In this document: positions 9,400-21,430 of the stretch, piece by piece
Numbering within the stretch: position 1 is the first letter of the stretch
Layout: each line of letters starts with the position of its first letter
Assembly (NCBI RefSeq): GCF_004011695.2
Contig: NC_082416.1
Location: 310,001 to 374,000 of the forward strand
Direction of reading: 5' to 3'
DNA: 64,000 nucleotides
Source of the DNA: Ascochyta rabiei
Lineage: Eukaryota; Ascomycota; Dothideomycetes; Pleosporales; Didymellaceae
Translations under genes and position numbers: made by a program
The notes under the pieces: generated by a model
Told to the model about the DNA's origin: nothing
The model's input: only the letters and a program-made list of their open reading frames with translations
The model's database searches: none

Positions 9400-11010
9400 G
9401 GTCATGGTTCAGTGATGCTGATGGCAAGGTGACGTAGGGTTACGTCTACCAAGTTTCGGAGTATACATTATGAATTTCGGTGGTGGAACAATTAGGTCCG
9501 CAAGAGCTTGAAGTGCTCGAGCTCACGAGACATGGATACTATCTATTTTAATCCTTTATTCGATCTAAATTACTTGCTTGTCTCTCCAAACAGTCTTGAA
9601 CCAGTGTTCGTAGCCTCACTCGCTCCAGACCTATTCCCACCTTAGACGACTCTTGAGGCCATTTGAAAGCAACTGAACTAATTCATGGAGAAGGTCTTGG
9701 TCGAATGAGGTTACTCTACCTCATGATTGACCTCGATGGTTACATTATTAATGCGTATCGTAATACGTTCGGCTCTATTAGCTGTGCCGCCAAAGTCCTG
9801 CTTGTTCAGCATGTGGGACATAGTCAGTGAACACTCTGCCTCGGTGTTGAGATACCACTCTATGGACACCGATATGGTTGTGTGATGCGATCAACGGTCG
9901 ATGTTCGGTCGACCTTGCGAGAACTGCTTTCTTGTTGGATGTGAGACAGTAACTGCACGTAGATGCGACGCCATCCACTGACCCGAGAAGGGGAAGCGAC
10001 GAAAGTTCTGGGCAATTGCCTTGTGTGCTCTTCGCGTCTGCTGCAGCCCGGTCTACAAGATGATGCAGGAACCTGGATGCCGCCGTAGTCGTCGCACGCA
10101 GCGACAATCGTCCGAAATGAACACGATCGGATCCTCAGAGTGGGCTGGTGCGCAACTGCAGTATGATAGTAGCGATGAGTAAAAGATGGCATTAGTGACG
10201 TACCCCTCACGGTCTAGCGTGGTCGAAGCTTCACCTCGACAAGGCTTCCTCGGCTCTCCCATAGCAATCGCCACCTTGCGTGTAAGGCTTCCCAGCTCCG
10301 ACTATTTTGATCGTTCATGCCATCCTAGAGGTCCGCAGTCGTTGTTAGCTCGATAATCTCACATTGCGACGACCAAGTCCTTTACTGCCGTGTTGCCGCT
10401 CACATGTGTACGACGCCTCGATCAGGTGTCATAACTGAGTGACGAAGACCGCGTAAGACTTCTTGCGGTTTCACAATAGCTGCTCGCATGCCTCGGTCGC
10501 AATATCAAACCATTGCCGTTGAGGTTGCTAAATATACCTTACGCATCCGTGCCTATTGATTCAGAGGCAACAGGACATGCACGCAGAGCAGGTGGCTGAG
10601 CAGAAGGTTGCACTAACTGCATCCGGCACTATTGCGCGTGTCTTCCACTTCATATACAAAATTGCCAGCGGTGTCAGAAAGCTCTCTACATCTCGATCCA
10701 ACGTTCCAAGTCCTTGCTCACTAGGCCCGAGCTAAAAGCTTTTCGTTGCGCCTGTCACTCGCTCACCTTGTTCCAGGTTCCTAGTTCACAGCCTCACTCG
10801 GCTCGCTCGGCCCATCGAACACCTCCAGAGCCGCAATTACGATCTTCAGTTTCCGAGTCGAAGAACAACAGAATCCCTGCTAAATCGAGGCGGAGAAGAA
10901 CGTTGAACGTTTTGCTCTAACAGCGTGAGACGTTCCCGGCTTCTTGTCTCGGTTGAGCTTCATATTTTTGCACCATTCTGCACAACACAAATCTCACATT
11001 ACTCATCGAT
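9400..11010. other. Intergenic, no supported gene
   Basis: Minus-strand frames around 9778-10274 show no domain or splice logic. Nothing further is recognised. Confidence 0.45.
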
Positions 11011-12069
11011 ATGCCTTCAACACCATGCTGCAGGACCTGCGATCATCGCAATCACGCCGTTCGCACTTCGCAATCAGCGCCTTCGCTTGTCGATTTGTGC
11101 CTTGTTGCACTTACCTTCAAGGAGGATATCTCACACCATACGAGAGCTTACGCCGCTTTGAACACCTTTCTGAATGACATCATTGATGCAGCCGACTCTT
11201 CATCACACCCTTCAGCATTCACATCATGGTCTCCATGTTTGTTAGATCCCAGGACCGCCTTGGTTATCACGACAGCGAGTGAGACGTGTTCACACGCAAC
11301 ATCGCCCATCTACAATGAGATTCTTACTTGTCTCGTATGCCAGCCAAGCATACACCACATCTATCTAGACTACTCTATTCTATCACTCGCTGCATCATCA
11401 TCGGAGCAGATGATACCTTGCGAGATCATGGCGCTGAAAGCACCTACTTCCGGTATCGCCGCAGCAATCGGCAAGCACTTTGGTTGGGAGCCTAAGCGCT
11501 CGTCTCTGTCCTCGCATATGCAGATTACAGCATCAGCAGCTTTCAGTCGACCAGGCGATCTGATCAAGGACTTTTGGGCATGGGCGGAGCTACCCCATGA
11601 TGGCTCGGTATCGCGCTCCAGCTCCCTTGGATCAAGCAGTACACACTTACCACCAACACTAATGAGCACGAACTCCGATGAGAAGAACATGTCGCTTTAT
11701 TTTCCTGAAGACGAGGATGAGGATTGGCATAAGACGGACGACGAGTCTTTGATCATGATATTCCAATGGCACGACCATGCAGCTGCAGATCGATTCAAAC
11801 ACCCTCTTCAAAAAAGTTACGGACCCAACGGCGAAGCGGTCAGGAGTGAATTATGGGACGAGCAAGTTGCACACCCAGTACGACACTTCCAAGGGCTTGG
11901 TGCTAGATTGGACTTGTACAAACTTGAACTCAGAGCTGTTGAGCCGCGGATTCAGTCGAGAGTGCGGGCAAGCTCGAAATCTGCGGGCAGGGACAGGAGT
12001 GGAAGTAAGCGCTTGAGCATGATGGCGGTAGGGCTGGGAGAGAGAGTCAGTGGGATATGGAGAGGATGA
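11011..12069 (+). CDS. Conserved-type hypothetical protein, single exon
   Basis: An uninterrupted 352-codon frame, the longest on either strand in this area. The N-terminal third is hydrophobic and Ser-rich without a clear signal peptide. The middle has an acidic patch (YFPEDEDEDWHKTDDE). The section IMIFQWHDHAAADRFKHP followed by ALRLDLYKLELR-like wording (GLGARLDLYKLELR) resembles the strand-helix-strand pattern of dimeric alpha-beta barrel (ABM/EthD-like) proteins, but this is a weak resemblance. The C-terminus is basic (SKSAGRDRSGSKR). The start is the first ATG in frame; the N-terminal 25 residues are Cys-rich and may be leader rather than protein. Function unknown. Confidence 0.6.
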   Translation: MPSTPCCRTCDHRNHAVRTSQSAPSLVDLCLVALTFKEDISHHTRAYAALNTFLNDIIDAADSSSHPSAFTSWSPCLLDPRTALVITTASETCSHATSPIYNEILTCLVCQPSIHHIYLDYSILSLAASSSEQMIPCEIMALKAPTSGIAAAIGKHFGWEPKRSSLSSHMQITASAAFSRPGDLIKDFWAWAELPHDGSVSRSSSLGSSSTHLPPTLMSTNSDEKNMSLYFPEDEDEDWHKTDDESLIMIFQWHDHAAADRFKHPLQKSYGPNGEAVRSELWDEQVAHPVRHFQGLGARLDLYKLELRAVEPRIQSRVRASSKSAGRDRSGSKRLSMMAVGLGERVSGIWRG

Positions 12070-13094
12070 TCAGGGGAGTCGAGAGACACACTCGTCAGGC
12101 ACAAGGGCTTGAAGATGCCACATTCGGGTTGTCAGTATTCAGGAACCCGTTCAGCTTGGGGCTCTGCGATGGTCTAGAACTTGGCTTTGACTGCAATATG
12201 TGCGATGTGCAAAAGGAGCCGGGCATTGTCAGCTGGGACAAGATGAACACTTTACATGAAAAGGATAGGAGCACTCGTTCCCTACGTACATATTCGGGCC
12301 TTCACAGCATGGACGGGAAGAAGTCCGATCCAAGGTGTGTCAATGACGCCTGCATATCTTAGACATATACTCTCGGTGATCGCAAAAGGATCGCCACCAC
12401 TAATACAATAAATCGCATGTAAAGATGATATTTTGTTGTCCGGTAGTCACCAGCCAATGTGCAATACGGACTTGAGCATGTGTTGCAAAGTGGAAGACGG
12501 AACTCCGGATCAGATCAATAGCATGTAATGACCGAGTACAACCTCATATTTCTCCACTGAGTATTGATCTGATGATTCTCAGCAAACGTGCTCACCTAGC
12601 AGTCGTCAAAGAGCCTTTCGTCCGCAAGCACTCCCACAAGGAGTAGATTTCCATAGCCTCAATGTTCGTCAAGACACAGCCACACGGAACACGCCACATG
12701 TGTCACAGCTGGTCTGATTGGCTCAAAGCCCACCCCTGTGCCGGCCTACGTGGACTCACCGAAACACAGCCTCCAATCCAATGCTCTCCCTCCGTCTCCA
12801 GATCCTTAAAATTTTAAACAAACCTGGTACACAAGTGGAAAAAGCGTGATGTTGATACCGCTAGGCCGTTCAGATGGCGGCTCTCGACGCAACTCTTGGA
12901 CCTTGATGGATCATGGCAGCTGGACGGCGTGGCTCATGCTGCAACGACAACATGCATTAGGTACCGAACTGTCAGGCGCGTAGTCCCGGGTCGATGATGA
13001 CTCGGTCCGTTTCGAGGTCCGCATGTCAGGGCTCGGTGAAGGTATAAGGTATTGAGAGGGACTGTCAGGTTGACCGACGCGTACATCGACGACC
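12070..13094. other. Intergenic, no supported gene
   Basis: Carries the 3' flank of the previous gene and the promoter of the next. An AT-rich stretch near 12807-12825 is the only notable local feature. Confidence 0.4.
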
Positions 13095-14076
13095 ATGGCG
13101 GCTGCAGAGTATTACTCGGGCGCGTGCATGGAGTTTGTGCCAAAGCATTTACTTTCGCCAACTGTGTTGCAGAGAGCGCAGACGGAGCTGCTTGGGAAGA
13201 GAACAGACAATGTCGAGGTCGCGCAGGGCCGGATCATGTGGCTACCTTCGGTAGAGGGTTTGCCTGAGCGCGCAGTGAGGAGGGCGCATGGAAAAGGTGT
13301 TGTCGAAGACGGTATCTACAACCATCCAGTGGTTGTCGTATCAAGGCCACTAGACGATGAGCGAGTTGTACATTTCCACCTTGTAAGCTGACCGCTAGGA
13401 CAGTATGATCTACACTGACTTATTCTAGATTACGTCTCTGCATGGTAAGAAACTCGACCAACTCTACCCCAAGTCGAATGAATTTCACACTAGTCGACGC
13501 TCCTGGTATCTGCCAATCTCACCCAGTCCGGATCACCCTGACGCACATTCGAAGAAGGCAAAGAAACGCTTCCCAACGCTCGCGCTGGCTGACGGCGCCA
13601 CTCTGCGATGGGACTCGTATGTCAACATCCGACATGTTTACAAGATCGACTGGACCCTGTTGAAACCATACGTAAACCTCAACACTCCAGGAACATCATA
13701 CTTTCGACTTGACTGGGAGTCTACAGTCCGCATGATCGCCAAGGGGAAGATCCTCACACTATACGAGCCTAGTGCGCAGGTTCTAGTTCCGGAAATACAA
13801 AAAGCACGCACGGCACCGACAACACGTACATCGAATGACTCGGCTTCGTATATGGTGCGCGACATGCGCAGGCTGAGCCCTTCGGAATCTGAAGACGAGA
13901 GTACTGCTCTACCGGCAGCTTCTCGAACCTCTCGTACTCATGGGTTGACTTTTTGGACGTCAAACGACCGGCGTACAGATCCGCTGCCGGAAGAGCTTCC
14001 AAATATCAGGAAAAAGCCATCATTTCTAGACCATCTTCGCAAGAAGCTGTTCAGACGCGGCAGAAAGCTTCGATGA
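13095..14076 (+). CDS. Hypothetical protein, two exons
   Basis: Exon 1 is 13095-13382 (96 codons). A 46 nt intron, 13383-13428 (GTAAGC...ACTGAC...TTCTAG), joins in phase to exon 2, 13429-14076, giving about 311 residues. The N-terminal part reads AAAEYYSGACMEFVPKHLL with FNHPVVVVSRP-like wording (IYNHPVVVVSRPL). The middle has RWDSYVNIRHVYKIDWTLL, and the C-terminus is Ser/Arg-rich and strongly basic (FLDHLRKKLFRRGRKLR). The pattern of an opening globular segment (a promoter-like GIYNHPVVV ligand-domain motif seen in many fungal orphan families) followed by a disordered basic tail suggests a nucleic-acid or membrane contact, but I recognise no named domain. The gene ends only 29 bp before the convergent PTAR1-like gene. 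Confidence 0.75.
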
Positions 14077-14104
14077 CCGTGTAGACAACAAGATCATGCC
14101 CGTT

Positions 14105-15250
14105 TCAAGGAAGAGATTTCCACTTGCCACCGGTGTCAATCCACAGCAAACTGTGCTTCACGTGCTGTGAATACGCTGATTTCGGTTCTGCTACGTTCGA
14201 ATCATTGACACCGTTCTGAAGTGTGTGTAGAAGTGCTCCATGGTCCTCCAAAACCGTGGGCTGCGCCAGAGCATTACGGACGAAGACCCAGAGAGACTCG
14301 TTTTCGGACCTTACTCTGCTGGCGTACTGCAAGACCTTATCCACAATTTTATCACGCTCCCCGACAGGATCGAGTCGTGCGAGCAGGAAGAGGAGGAACG
14401 ACCAGCCTGAGATATCGCTAGGATGCTTAAAACACCAGGCACACACTTTGTCGGAGAATGCAGATACGATCCCGTCGACCGGAAAAGGTGCATCCATTTC
14501 GTTGGCAACAAGGGCGAGAGCATACACTAGTCGACGACCATATTGCCACGCGTAATAGTTACCCGGATGCCGGTCTCCAGACCTGCATACGGAATTGAGT
14601 GCACCGGATACGATCGCAGCGATTTGTTTCCCTGACGCATTTCTCATTTCCAGAGGAGTTATCAGTCGTAGCAGCCACAATCGATGATGCCATAGAGTTG
14701 GCGATTTGGTCTGTCGGTGCAGTGGGGAAGTCAAGATGCTATCGATGAAACAGAGCTCTGTGTGTACACCTTGCCGGAACTTGAGCAGGTCACCTGTATC
14801 CCACAGTGCAAGCATTCTGCGCTTGCGGAAGTTCGCGGCCGTTAGGTGTTCTGGGTCAAACAAGAGCATGGTTTTGGTTGCTTGGAGAGCCTGACATGTG
14901 AGTCAGCAAGGCTGATGAAAATTTCGTGGACACGGCTGCCAGCATTACATCCTGCCTCTAGCTTGTTGTACCTTTGGATCAACTTGACTGTTGGTTTTAT
15001 TGTCGAAGAAGGCCTGCCGCGCTGCCAGAAAAGCAAAGGCAAGCGATTTCTTCTGTATTCCCAAGCTTGAGCCATCTTGCATCAAGACTCCGTCTGGAGG
15101 CAGAATTGCAGGAGGCAGAATTTCAATCTCGATAACTTCGTCCTCATGCTCTTCGAAGTAGCGGCTCAAAGACTCGTATATGTGCTGTTGTTGCTCACGC
15201 AAGGAAAGATTGCTATCCATTTTGAAAGCCTCAGAGGCAGTTATTTCCAC
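14105..15250 (-). CDS. PTAR1: Protein prenyltransferase alpha-subunit repeat protein (PTAR1-like)
   Basis: Exon 1 is 15250-14972 (93 codons). An 81 nt intron, 14971-14891 (GTACAA...GCTGAC...GTCAG), joins to exon 2, 14890-14105, for about 354 residues. The join restores ALQATKTMLLFDPEHLTAANFRKR in frame, a characteristic PPTA-repeat opening. Later repeats follow the same helix-turn-helix plan around Trp residues: PTLWHHRLWLLRL, GNYYAWQYGRRLV and DISGWSFLLFLLARL. Relatives act like prenyltransferase alpha subunits, and the human one pairs with a Rab geranylgeranyl transferase beta subunit; the same role here is inferred. A second in-frame ATG 30 bases downstream (MDSNLSLREQQQ) could also be the start. 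The gene is divergent from GET1, with about 219 bp between the start codons. Confidence 0.88.
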
Positions 15251-15469
15251 AATGTGCGTAGGATCGTTCTATATATATTGTTTTAGGAATGTTATCTGTC
15301 TAGACCCCGGGCACATGCAAGGAAAGAGCTAGGCGTGGCGGGCCTGCCCGCGCTACCTACCAATTCCACTGGCACTGATGACATAACGTGGCCCCTCCAC
15401 CTTCAACACCAAACACAGAAGTATGTGCTGAGGCTACTCCACGCAACGAAACCCCAGATATTCGCAGCC
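15251..15469. promoter_or_regulatory. Shared divergent promoter, PTAR1-like / GET1
   Basis: 219 bp between opposed start codons, with TATATATT-like sequence near 15270-15280. It must serve both genes because no other space is available. Confidence 0.55.
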
Positions 15470-16233
15470 ATGCCGTCTCTTCTGTTGGTAGTCTTCACAC
15501 TGCAGTTCGTTCTCCATTTGGTCAATACTGTAGGAGCAAGCACTGTCGATGAGCTGGTAAGGCTCCTGTCCTGCTCTCGAAGTACCATGATGTGCTGACA
15601 CTCCACTAGCTATGGGTTCTTTACAACAAGCTACCTACACCGACCTCAGGATGTGCGCAAAGATGCGAGGCACTCAAGAAAGAGATCGTGCAGCTGAAGC
15701 GTGAACTTGGAAACACGTCGGCGCAAGACAACTTTGGCAAATGGGCGAAGCTCGATCGACAGCACAACAAAGCCGTGGCTGAGTACCAGAAGCTGGGTAC
15801 GTACTACATCGCGACTCTTGATCACACTTTCGGTACTGACAAGACATGAACAGATGGTTCTCTGCGCACTCACCAAACGACCTTCAATTCCGCCGTCAAG
15901 ACCTTGCGCTTCCTGGGTACACAAGGCCTCCGCTTCGTCCTACAATTCTGGTTTGCTAAGTCGCCCATGTTCTGGCTGCCGGCCGGCTGGGTGCCATATT
16001 ATGTGGAATGGATCTTGAGCTTCCCGCGCGCACCTTTGGGCAGCATCAGCATTCAGGTGTGGACTGCTGCTTGCGCAGCCATCATTGCGCTGGCATCGGA
16101 GGCGCTCGCAGCCATTTGGGTGCTTGCAACCAAGAAGCCTACCCCAACAGCGAAGCAACAAGAGAAAGAGCCTATGGCCTTCAAGGCAGACCAACAGCCT
16201 GCGTCAGACGCTGGAGGAAAGAAGGAGCTCTAG
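15470..16233 (+). CDS. GET1: GET1, ER receptor subunit for tail-anchored protein insertion
   Basis: Exons are 15470-15556, 15610-15796 and 15854-16233. Introns of 53 and 57 nt splice in phase and give 217 residues. The N-terminal membrane segment (LLLVVFTLQFVLHLVNTVGA) is followed by a coiled-coil (residues about 40-95: CEALKKEIVQLKRELG, WAKLDRQHNKAVAEYQKL). Two more membrane spans lie around FVLQFWFAKSPMFWLPAGW and WTAACAAIIALASEALAA, then a Lys/Glu tail. This is the WRB/CHD5 family layout. With Get2 it forms the ER docking site for the Get3 ATPase, and the coiled-coil contacts Get3. Length and topology match fungal Get1 (about 200-235 residues). Confidence 0.93.
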
Positions 16234-17424
16234 CTGGTGGGCAGGGAGCTTTCACGCCATGGCGTAAGCATCACAGCAACATAGAAATTTAAAAACATGT
16301 CATATCATGAGAATGTCTCCCAATGCTTTAGACGCAAAGTCGTCCTGGCTTTCGCTCAGACACTGCAACACGAGTGGGATGACCTTGGCAGGTCGTTGGG
16401 CTCGCTATAGGCTACAAATTGAACTCGTGATCGTGGAGAGTATCATATCGCCGAGTCTTCGAAAGAGCCAATCTACATGACAAAAGCGCAGAGATAGCTG
16501 ACATGAAGCTGCTCGTTGCTGGTGTGATTGCGAATTGTTTCGCTGGTGTTTGATGAGATGCGCAGAAAGCAGAACGAAGAAAAATGTAGCTCGGCCGGCT
16601 TCCTACGCGGGCCGACCATGCCGCCGGCGCGCTCAGACACTTTTGTTGACTGCCCGTCGAGTCCGATGTGAAGCCAGCAACATTCAGCCTCGTAGTTAGT
16701 TCTAAGACAAGAACTGTTATCTGGACAGTGTATGATAATACAAGATTGGTTCAAAGCATGTACAGGTCATCCGAAATGAGCTGCTTCCTACACCTCCACG
16801 CCGACGCCTTGCACAACTAATCGGTCCTACACATCGTCCCTGCTGATTGGCTTACTCTTCCGCCATCGCCCACAGCCAGCAACGCTGGCGAACGGTCATT
16901 GGTCGCCTGCTCCCTATTATTGCGCCAGATTTGCCCTTCGATGCCGCAGTGTTCGATGGATTTTGAGGCCTAACTGAGCGCGCCTGCCGTTAAAGGAAGG
17001 TTAAAGGGGCAAAGGGCGCGTTGATGGCGTGCCTGTGCCTCCAACTTGCGTCTTCAGTTGGAGGGCAAAGGGCAAGACGGCTGACATGCGAGATAAGCTT
17101 GTGTCATGGGCGCTTTGTTTGGTGCGGGATCGTGGATGCTCTCCTAGAAGGCCTGCTACCAGCGCCAGAGCGATTTCATACATTTTAGGACTACCGGTAC
17201 TTCAGCTTCAAGTCTAGACTAGGCACCACAACCTGCCTAACCCGACTCTTCGGAGATCTATTGAGACCAAGATGTGGTCTTATCCGAACTCAATCTAAGC
17301 TGCCTATCGGCATCGAGACGGGGTTACCTTAGCGCCCTCACTATGCGAAAAGTCGTATGCTCTCCACTGCCCAAGTTCTTGAACCATTGAGATGAAACTT
17401 AGGAAGACAGAACATAATCTTTCC
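16234..17424. other. Intergenic, no supported gene
   Basis: About 1.2 kb. It includes CCAAT-type words near 16850 (opposite strand) but no coding signal stronger than background. Confidence 0.4.
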
Positions 17425-19306
17425 TTCAGATCGACGGCCTACACGTCTTCATCACAGGTGCTGCGGAGGGGCATCGGTAGCACAATTGTGCAAGAATTCC
17501 TAAAGCAAGGATGCAAGATATCAGCGCAGGACCTGAAGCCGAATCGTTTGGCTTCTACTGCCAATTCAAATCTGCACTTCCTGCAGGGCGACATCAGCCA
17601 CGAGACGTCTATATCTGGCTCCTTTGAAGAAGTTGTTAAAGTATTTGGCCGATACATATCCTTTGCACCAACGCCGGTATCACGGACGAATCTAAAGACT
17701 ATTCAATATGGAACATGCCGACTGAATTGTGGGATCGTACATACGCTGTAAACGTTCGAGGCACCTACCTGACGATCAAGCACTTCCTTAAGAGCATCGG
17801 ATCTTGTCAGACTCGTACAGGGAAAGAGCTGGATAACGTCAGTATCATAGTGACTGGGTCAGAGTGTGGTGTCTTTGGCCAGGCTGGGCATGTAGAGCAC
17901 GCACCCGGCAAAGTTGGGCTATAGTATGGCCTCGTCAAAACTGTCAAGAATGATATTGTCAGATTGAACGGCATGGCAAGGATCAAGGCTGTAGCACCAG
18001 TATGGGTGGACACCAAGTTGATCGAGGGCCGGCTGGACGATCCAAAAGAGATGTGGCGAGAGGCACAAGCTAAGTACGTGTCTCTGCCTGCACAGCGATG
18101 AACCACGTGCTGACATGCAACAGTGTCCCACTAAAGAAGGTTGCACAACCAACAGACGTTGCAAGAGCAGCAGTGTTTCTATCTTCTCACCGAGCGGCCG
18201 GGAATATCTTGGGACAATGCATCTCAGTAGAGGGCGGGACGAGGGCAGGATTGTGTGGTCTGAAGAGGACATTACGCAATCACAGAAGCCAATATCAGCA
18301 GCCGCAACATCACTGTCCAGTGGATCTCTACCAACAGAATCATCCGGTGCTCAGAGCACACTATTGCTGCCCATTACCCGGTCTCGACCGAAGATTAGAA
18401 TTCTGCTTTCTGCCAACTTCGATGCCGTATCCGGTTGGCTGGGCACAGGTCAACGTCCGGACAACAATCTTGCGGATTACAGCTCGGGCTTTTTCTCTGC
18501 ACACGTCGGCGTGCATCGACTTCTAAGGCTATTCAAGAAGCTTGAGGTCCAGGACAAGGTTACATGGTTTGTACCGATACACTCGGCAGAAAACATTCCA
18601 TAAGAGTTTGCGAATATCATGGACAGTGGCACAGAGATTGGTCTCTATGGCTATTGTCACGAAGGCGCGCCTTAGTTGACTATCGCCCAAGAACGCGAAG
18701 TGCTCGAGCACTGCATCACACTTTGCCAAAAACTCAACGGCCGCAGACCGGTTGGATACCGCTCCCCACTGTACCAATTACGTGAGTCAACCGTAGAACT
18801 GCTAGAGGAATTCTCCTTTCTCTATAACTCCTCACTTTCGCATCACGATAGCAAACCATACTATCTTCCCAATCTTCCGCCTACCAAAGCACCCACATAC
18901 GAAGCTGAAGCGTCGGCAAAAGACTGGATGAAACCTCTTTTAAAGCCGTCGCCTCCAACATTGAAGACGCTCATCAAGATTCCCTCAAATTGGTACGCCG
19001 AGGACATGACGCCAATGCAATTCTGGCCACACTCTCCGAATTCCCAAGGATTTGTCGATGCTCGTGTTGTGGAGAACATGTGGAAGGACAGATTCGAGTG
19101 GATCAGAACCGAGGTGGATTGTATGAGCGAATCTGATGTCATGGTGTTCCCTTTGGTGCTGCATCCTGACATGAGCGGTATGGCTCATGTGATTGGTATG
19201 ATTGAGAGGATCATTACCTATCTAAAGGGCTGGGGAATGAAGTGGAGTTCTATACATTCGAAGCTGTTGCGAAAGAGTGGAAGAGGAAGAACCCGGTTGT
19301 CTGATA
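17425..19306 (+). pseudogene. Decayed fusion: short-chain dehydrogenase + polysaccharide deacetylase
   Basis: The first part is an SDR. It has the cofactor motif VFITGAAEGIG, but an extra G in the GGGG run near 17467 breaks the frame inside the motif. The frame slips again near 17650, where HILCTNAGITDES should follow. Then come SVSIIVTGSECGVFGQ, TAG at 17922-17924 (where CAG would fit), a 50 nt intron near 18074, and VPLKKVAQPTDVARAAVFL. After another one-base loss near 18240 the frame runs through a linker into a deacetylase: RILLSANFDAVSGWLGTG, DNNLADYSSGFFS, GYRSPLY. This domain carries TAA 18601-18603 and TAG 18673-18675, and a last shift near 19233. Metal-site residues are altered too (usual SVDFDA reads SANFDA; usual HGYSHE reads YGYCHE). 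Three stops are explained by C-to-T changes. Not functional. Confidence 0.85.
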
Positions 19307-19637
19307 AAGTGGCTAGAACTGTGCAGCTCAAGATCCGGTTGGGCGGATATTCACGGACAGCCCTATCAGCGAGGCAGTAGTTTGCGAGACAGCAAACCCT
19401 GGGTGTAGAGCGCAATTCGCGTTTAGTCATACTGCGGTTAGACTATAACCGGAGCAAACTCAATATATATCCTCAGCACTTTGTTCAGCGAATCTGCTTG
19501 ATGATTTGGATGCCTCTTCTCGTGTGCTCTTGCGCAACACCATCTCATTATTACCCACGTGCAAACCACTCCCTCCCACTTTTCAAAGAACATTTCTCCG
19601 CAGCCAATTTATCACATCGCTCACGCAGTCTTGCAGA

Positions 19638-20187
19638 ATGGCAACCAAACAACCCTCTCTAGAGCCACGGATCACGCCCATCAAGCATAACGATTTCGAT
19701 GAGTGGGAGCGGCTCTTCAAACTATACATCGACTTCTACAAGTCCTCACTTCCAGAGATACAGTATCGCAAGACATTCGATCGAATTCTTGATCATCAAA
19801 AAGATTTGTACTGTCTTGTACTGCGAGATACGAGTGATCCTAAGAAGTTGTACGGACTCGCGCACTACTTTCCTATGCAGACGCCGTGGGCCGAGGAGCA
19901 ACTCATGCACTTGAACGGTATGCAGACAAGCTCCCATGACGACCAGCAACCCTGAATATACATCAAGAGTGAAGGCTAACGGTTTGCAAGGCCTCTACAT
20001 CGACCATGAACTCCGAGGCAAGGGTTATGGGAGGAAGATTATTCAGGCGGTGGCAAAAGAAGCCCAGACTCAGGGATGCACGCGTCTGCAGTGGACTACA
20101 CAACATGGAAACCCAGCGAGGAAGCTATACGATGAGCTGGCAACCTGTGAATTTGTGCAATATCGCATGAACTTGAAAGATTTGTAA
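19638..20187 (+). CDS. GNAT-family N-acetyltransferase
   Basis: Exon 1 is 19638-19917. A 52 nt intron, 19918-19969 (GTATGC...AAGAG), joins to exon 2, 19970-20187, giving 165 residues. The fold order is recognisable: RITPIKHNDFDEWERLFKLY opening, KLYGLAHYFPM (beta 2-3), GLQGLYIDHELRGKGYGRKI (motif A, with the acetyl-CoA loop R-G-K-G-Y-G), then QWTTQHGNPARKLYDEL (motif B). An upstream in-frame ATG at 19506 would add 44 residues rich in Arg/Ser/Leu and nearly free of acidic residues, which could be a mitochondrial leader. I chose 19638 because GNAT homology begins there. The acceptor substrate is unknown; family members act on small amines or protein N-termini. Confidence 0.87.
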
Positions 20188-20349
20188 ACGAAAGGCGAAG
20201 CGAGAAGAGCAATGAAGAACCTCGCTGTTAGCGCTCGGACATCGACCCCACCTTCCCAACCTCTCTAATGATGCTCTTCCCAACCTCCAAAACAGTTCGC
20301 AATGCCTGGACTTGGTCGTCACTGTACTCGAAATGATGAAAGCTGCTGC

Positions 20350-21430
20350 TCACAATGCCAACGTCGCGCCCGCAACGCCCACAACCGCCGCCTTGACCTT
20401 CGCAGATCCCAGCAGCGTGTACGTGTATGGCACGCTCGCGAGCGTACCAACCGGCGCCTCGTTTGTGCCAATGCCTAGATCAACATCCCTCACAACAGCG
20501 TACCCGTTTTTCGCAAAGATACAATCGTTCGTGTTCTCAAAGACGCTAGACTCGATGAGCAATTGAGCACCAGCACGCGTTCGGACGGCATCGTCCATTT
20601 GGTTCCAGTAGTTGTTGAAGATATGACCTGTACCAATGCGGAACATGGGTCCACGGCTGGCGATGTTGAAGAAGTGGTTGTTAGCGTATGTTACCCGCAG
20701 ATGGCCGCCATCCTCGGCTTGGTTGTTGTCGGAGTGGCCGACTAGAGAGCCTTTCCAATGGTCATGCAAATAGCTGTTGGAGATGGTGACAAAGTCCTGC
20801 ATTGATCTGTCAGCTTGAACCAAGTACGGTTCTTTAGGGATCCATACCGAAGCTCGGGTCACATCGACAAGTCCATCGTAAAAGTCCTTGTCATGATCTC
20901 TGTCGGCACTCAGGTCTACGTGGTCCACCCACACATTTGTAGAGCGGAAGATTGTAATCGCATCCTCGAAAGTCGATGGCACTTTCTGGTGGATCGTATT
21001 TCTGATGATAACGTTGGTTGCGTTAACAATCGAAAGGCCAATACCAATGATTTCTATAACTCGTTAGAGATGGTTTATATAAACACGATAGACAGGACTC
21101 ACTGCCAGAGCGGCCTATGATCGACTTGTTGCTCCCGACGTACACCCTCTTCGCACCCGAGATGGTACCAGAAACCACTACAATGCGAGGATCGTTTCCT
21201 GTGACAGCATTCTCTAAAGCTTCGAGCGTTGATACGATGACGGTGGGTCCGCCTTGACCTCCGGAAGTACTACAGGTCCTGAGTGACTGTGTTCAACGGT
21301 TGCAAGTCGTATGGGCTTACCCGGCACCTAGAGTACAGTAGCCGACTGTGCAAACGTCGGTCAGTGAGGCAGCAGCTACCGCACCAAGCTGACTGGCCAG
21401 ACACACAAGGAGCGAAGCGAGACCGTGCAT
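20350..21430 (-). CDS. Secreted pectate lyase, polysaccharide lyase family 1 (complete)
   Basis: Exons are 21430-21321, 21269-21103, 21053-20848 and 20796-20350, giving 309 residues with in-phase GT-AG introns of 51, 49 and 51 nt. The last intron (20847-20797, GTATGG...GCTGAC...GCAG) is a multiple of three without a stop, so a naive reading would keep 17 spurious residues between DVTRAS and DFVTISNSY. A signal peptide of about 20 residues precedes SLTDVCTVGYCTLGAG. Landmarks: GGQGGPTVIVSTLEAL, IIGIGLSIVNATNVIIRN, WVDHVDLSADRDHDKDFYDG (calcium-binding Asp cluster), YLHDHWKGSLVGHSD, FNIASRGPMFRIGTGHIFNN (catalytic Arg). Degrades plant pectate outside the cell. The C-terminus ends in a hydrophobic stretch but without a clear GPI site. 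Confidence 0.94.
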
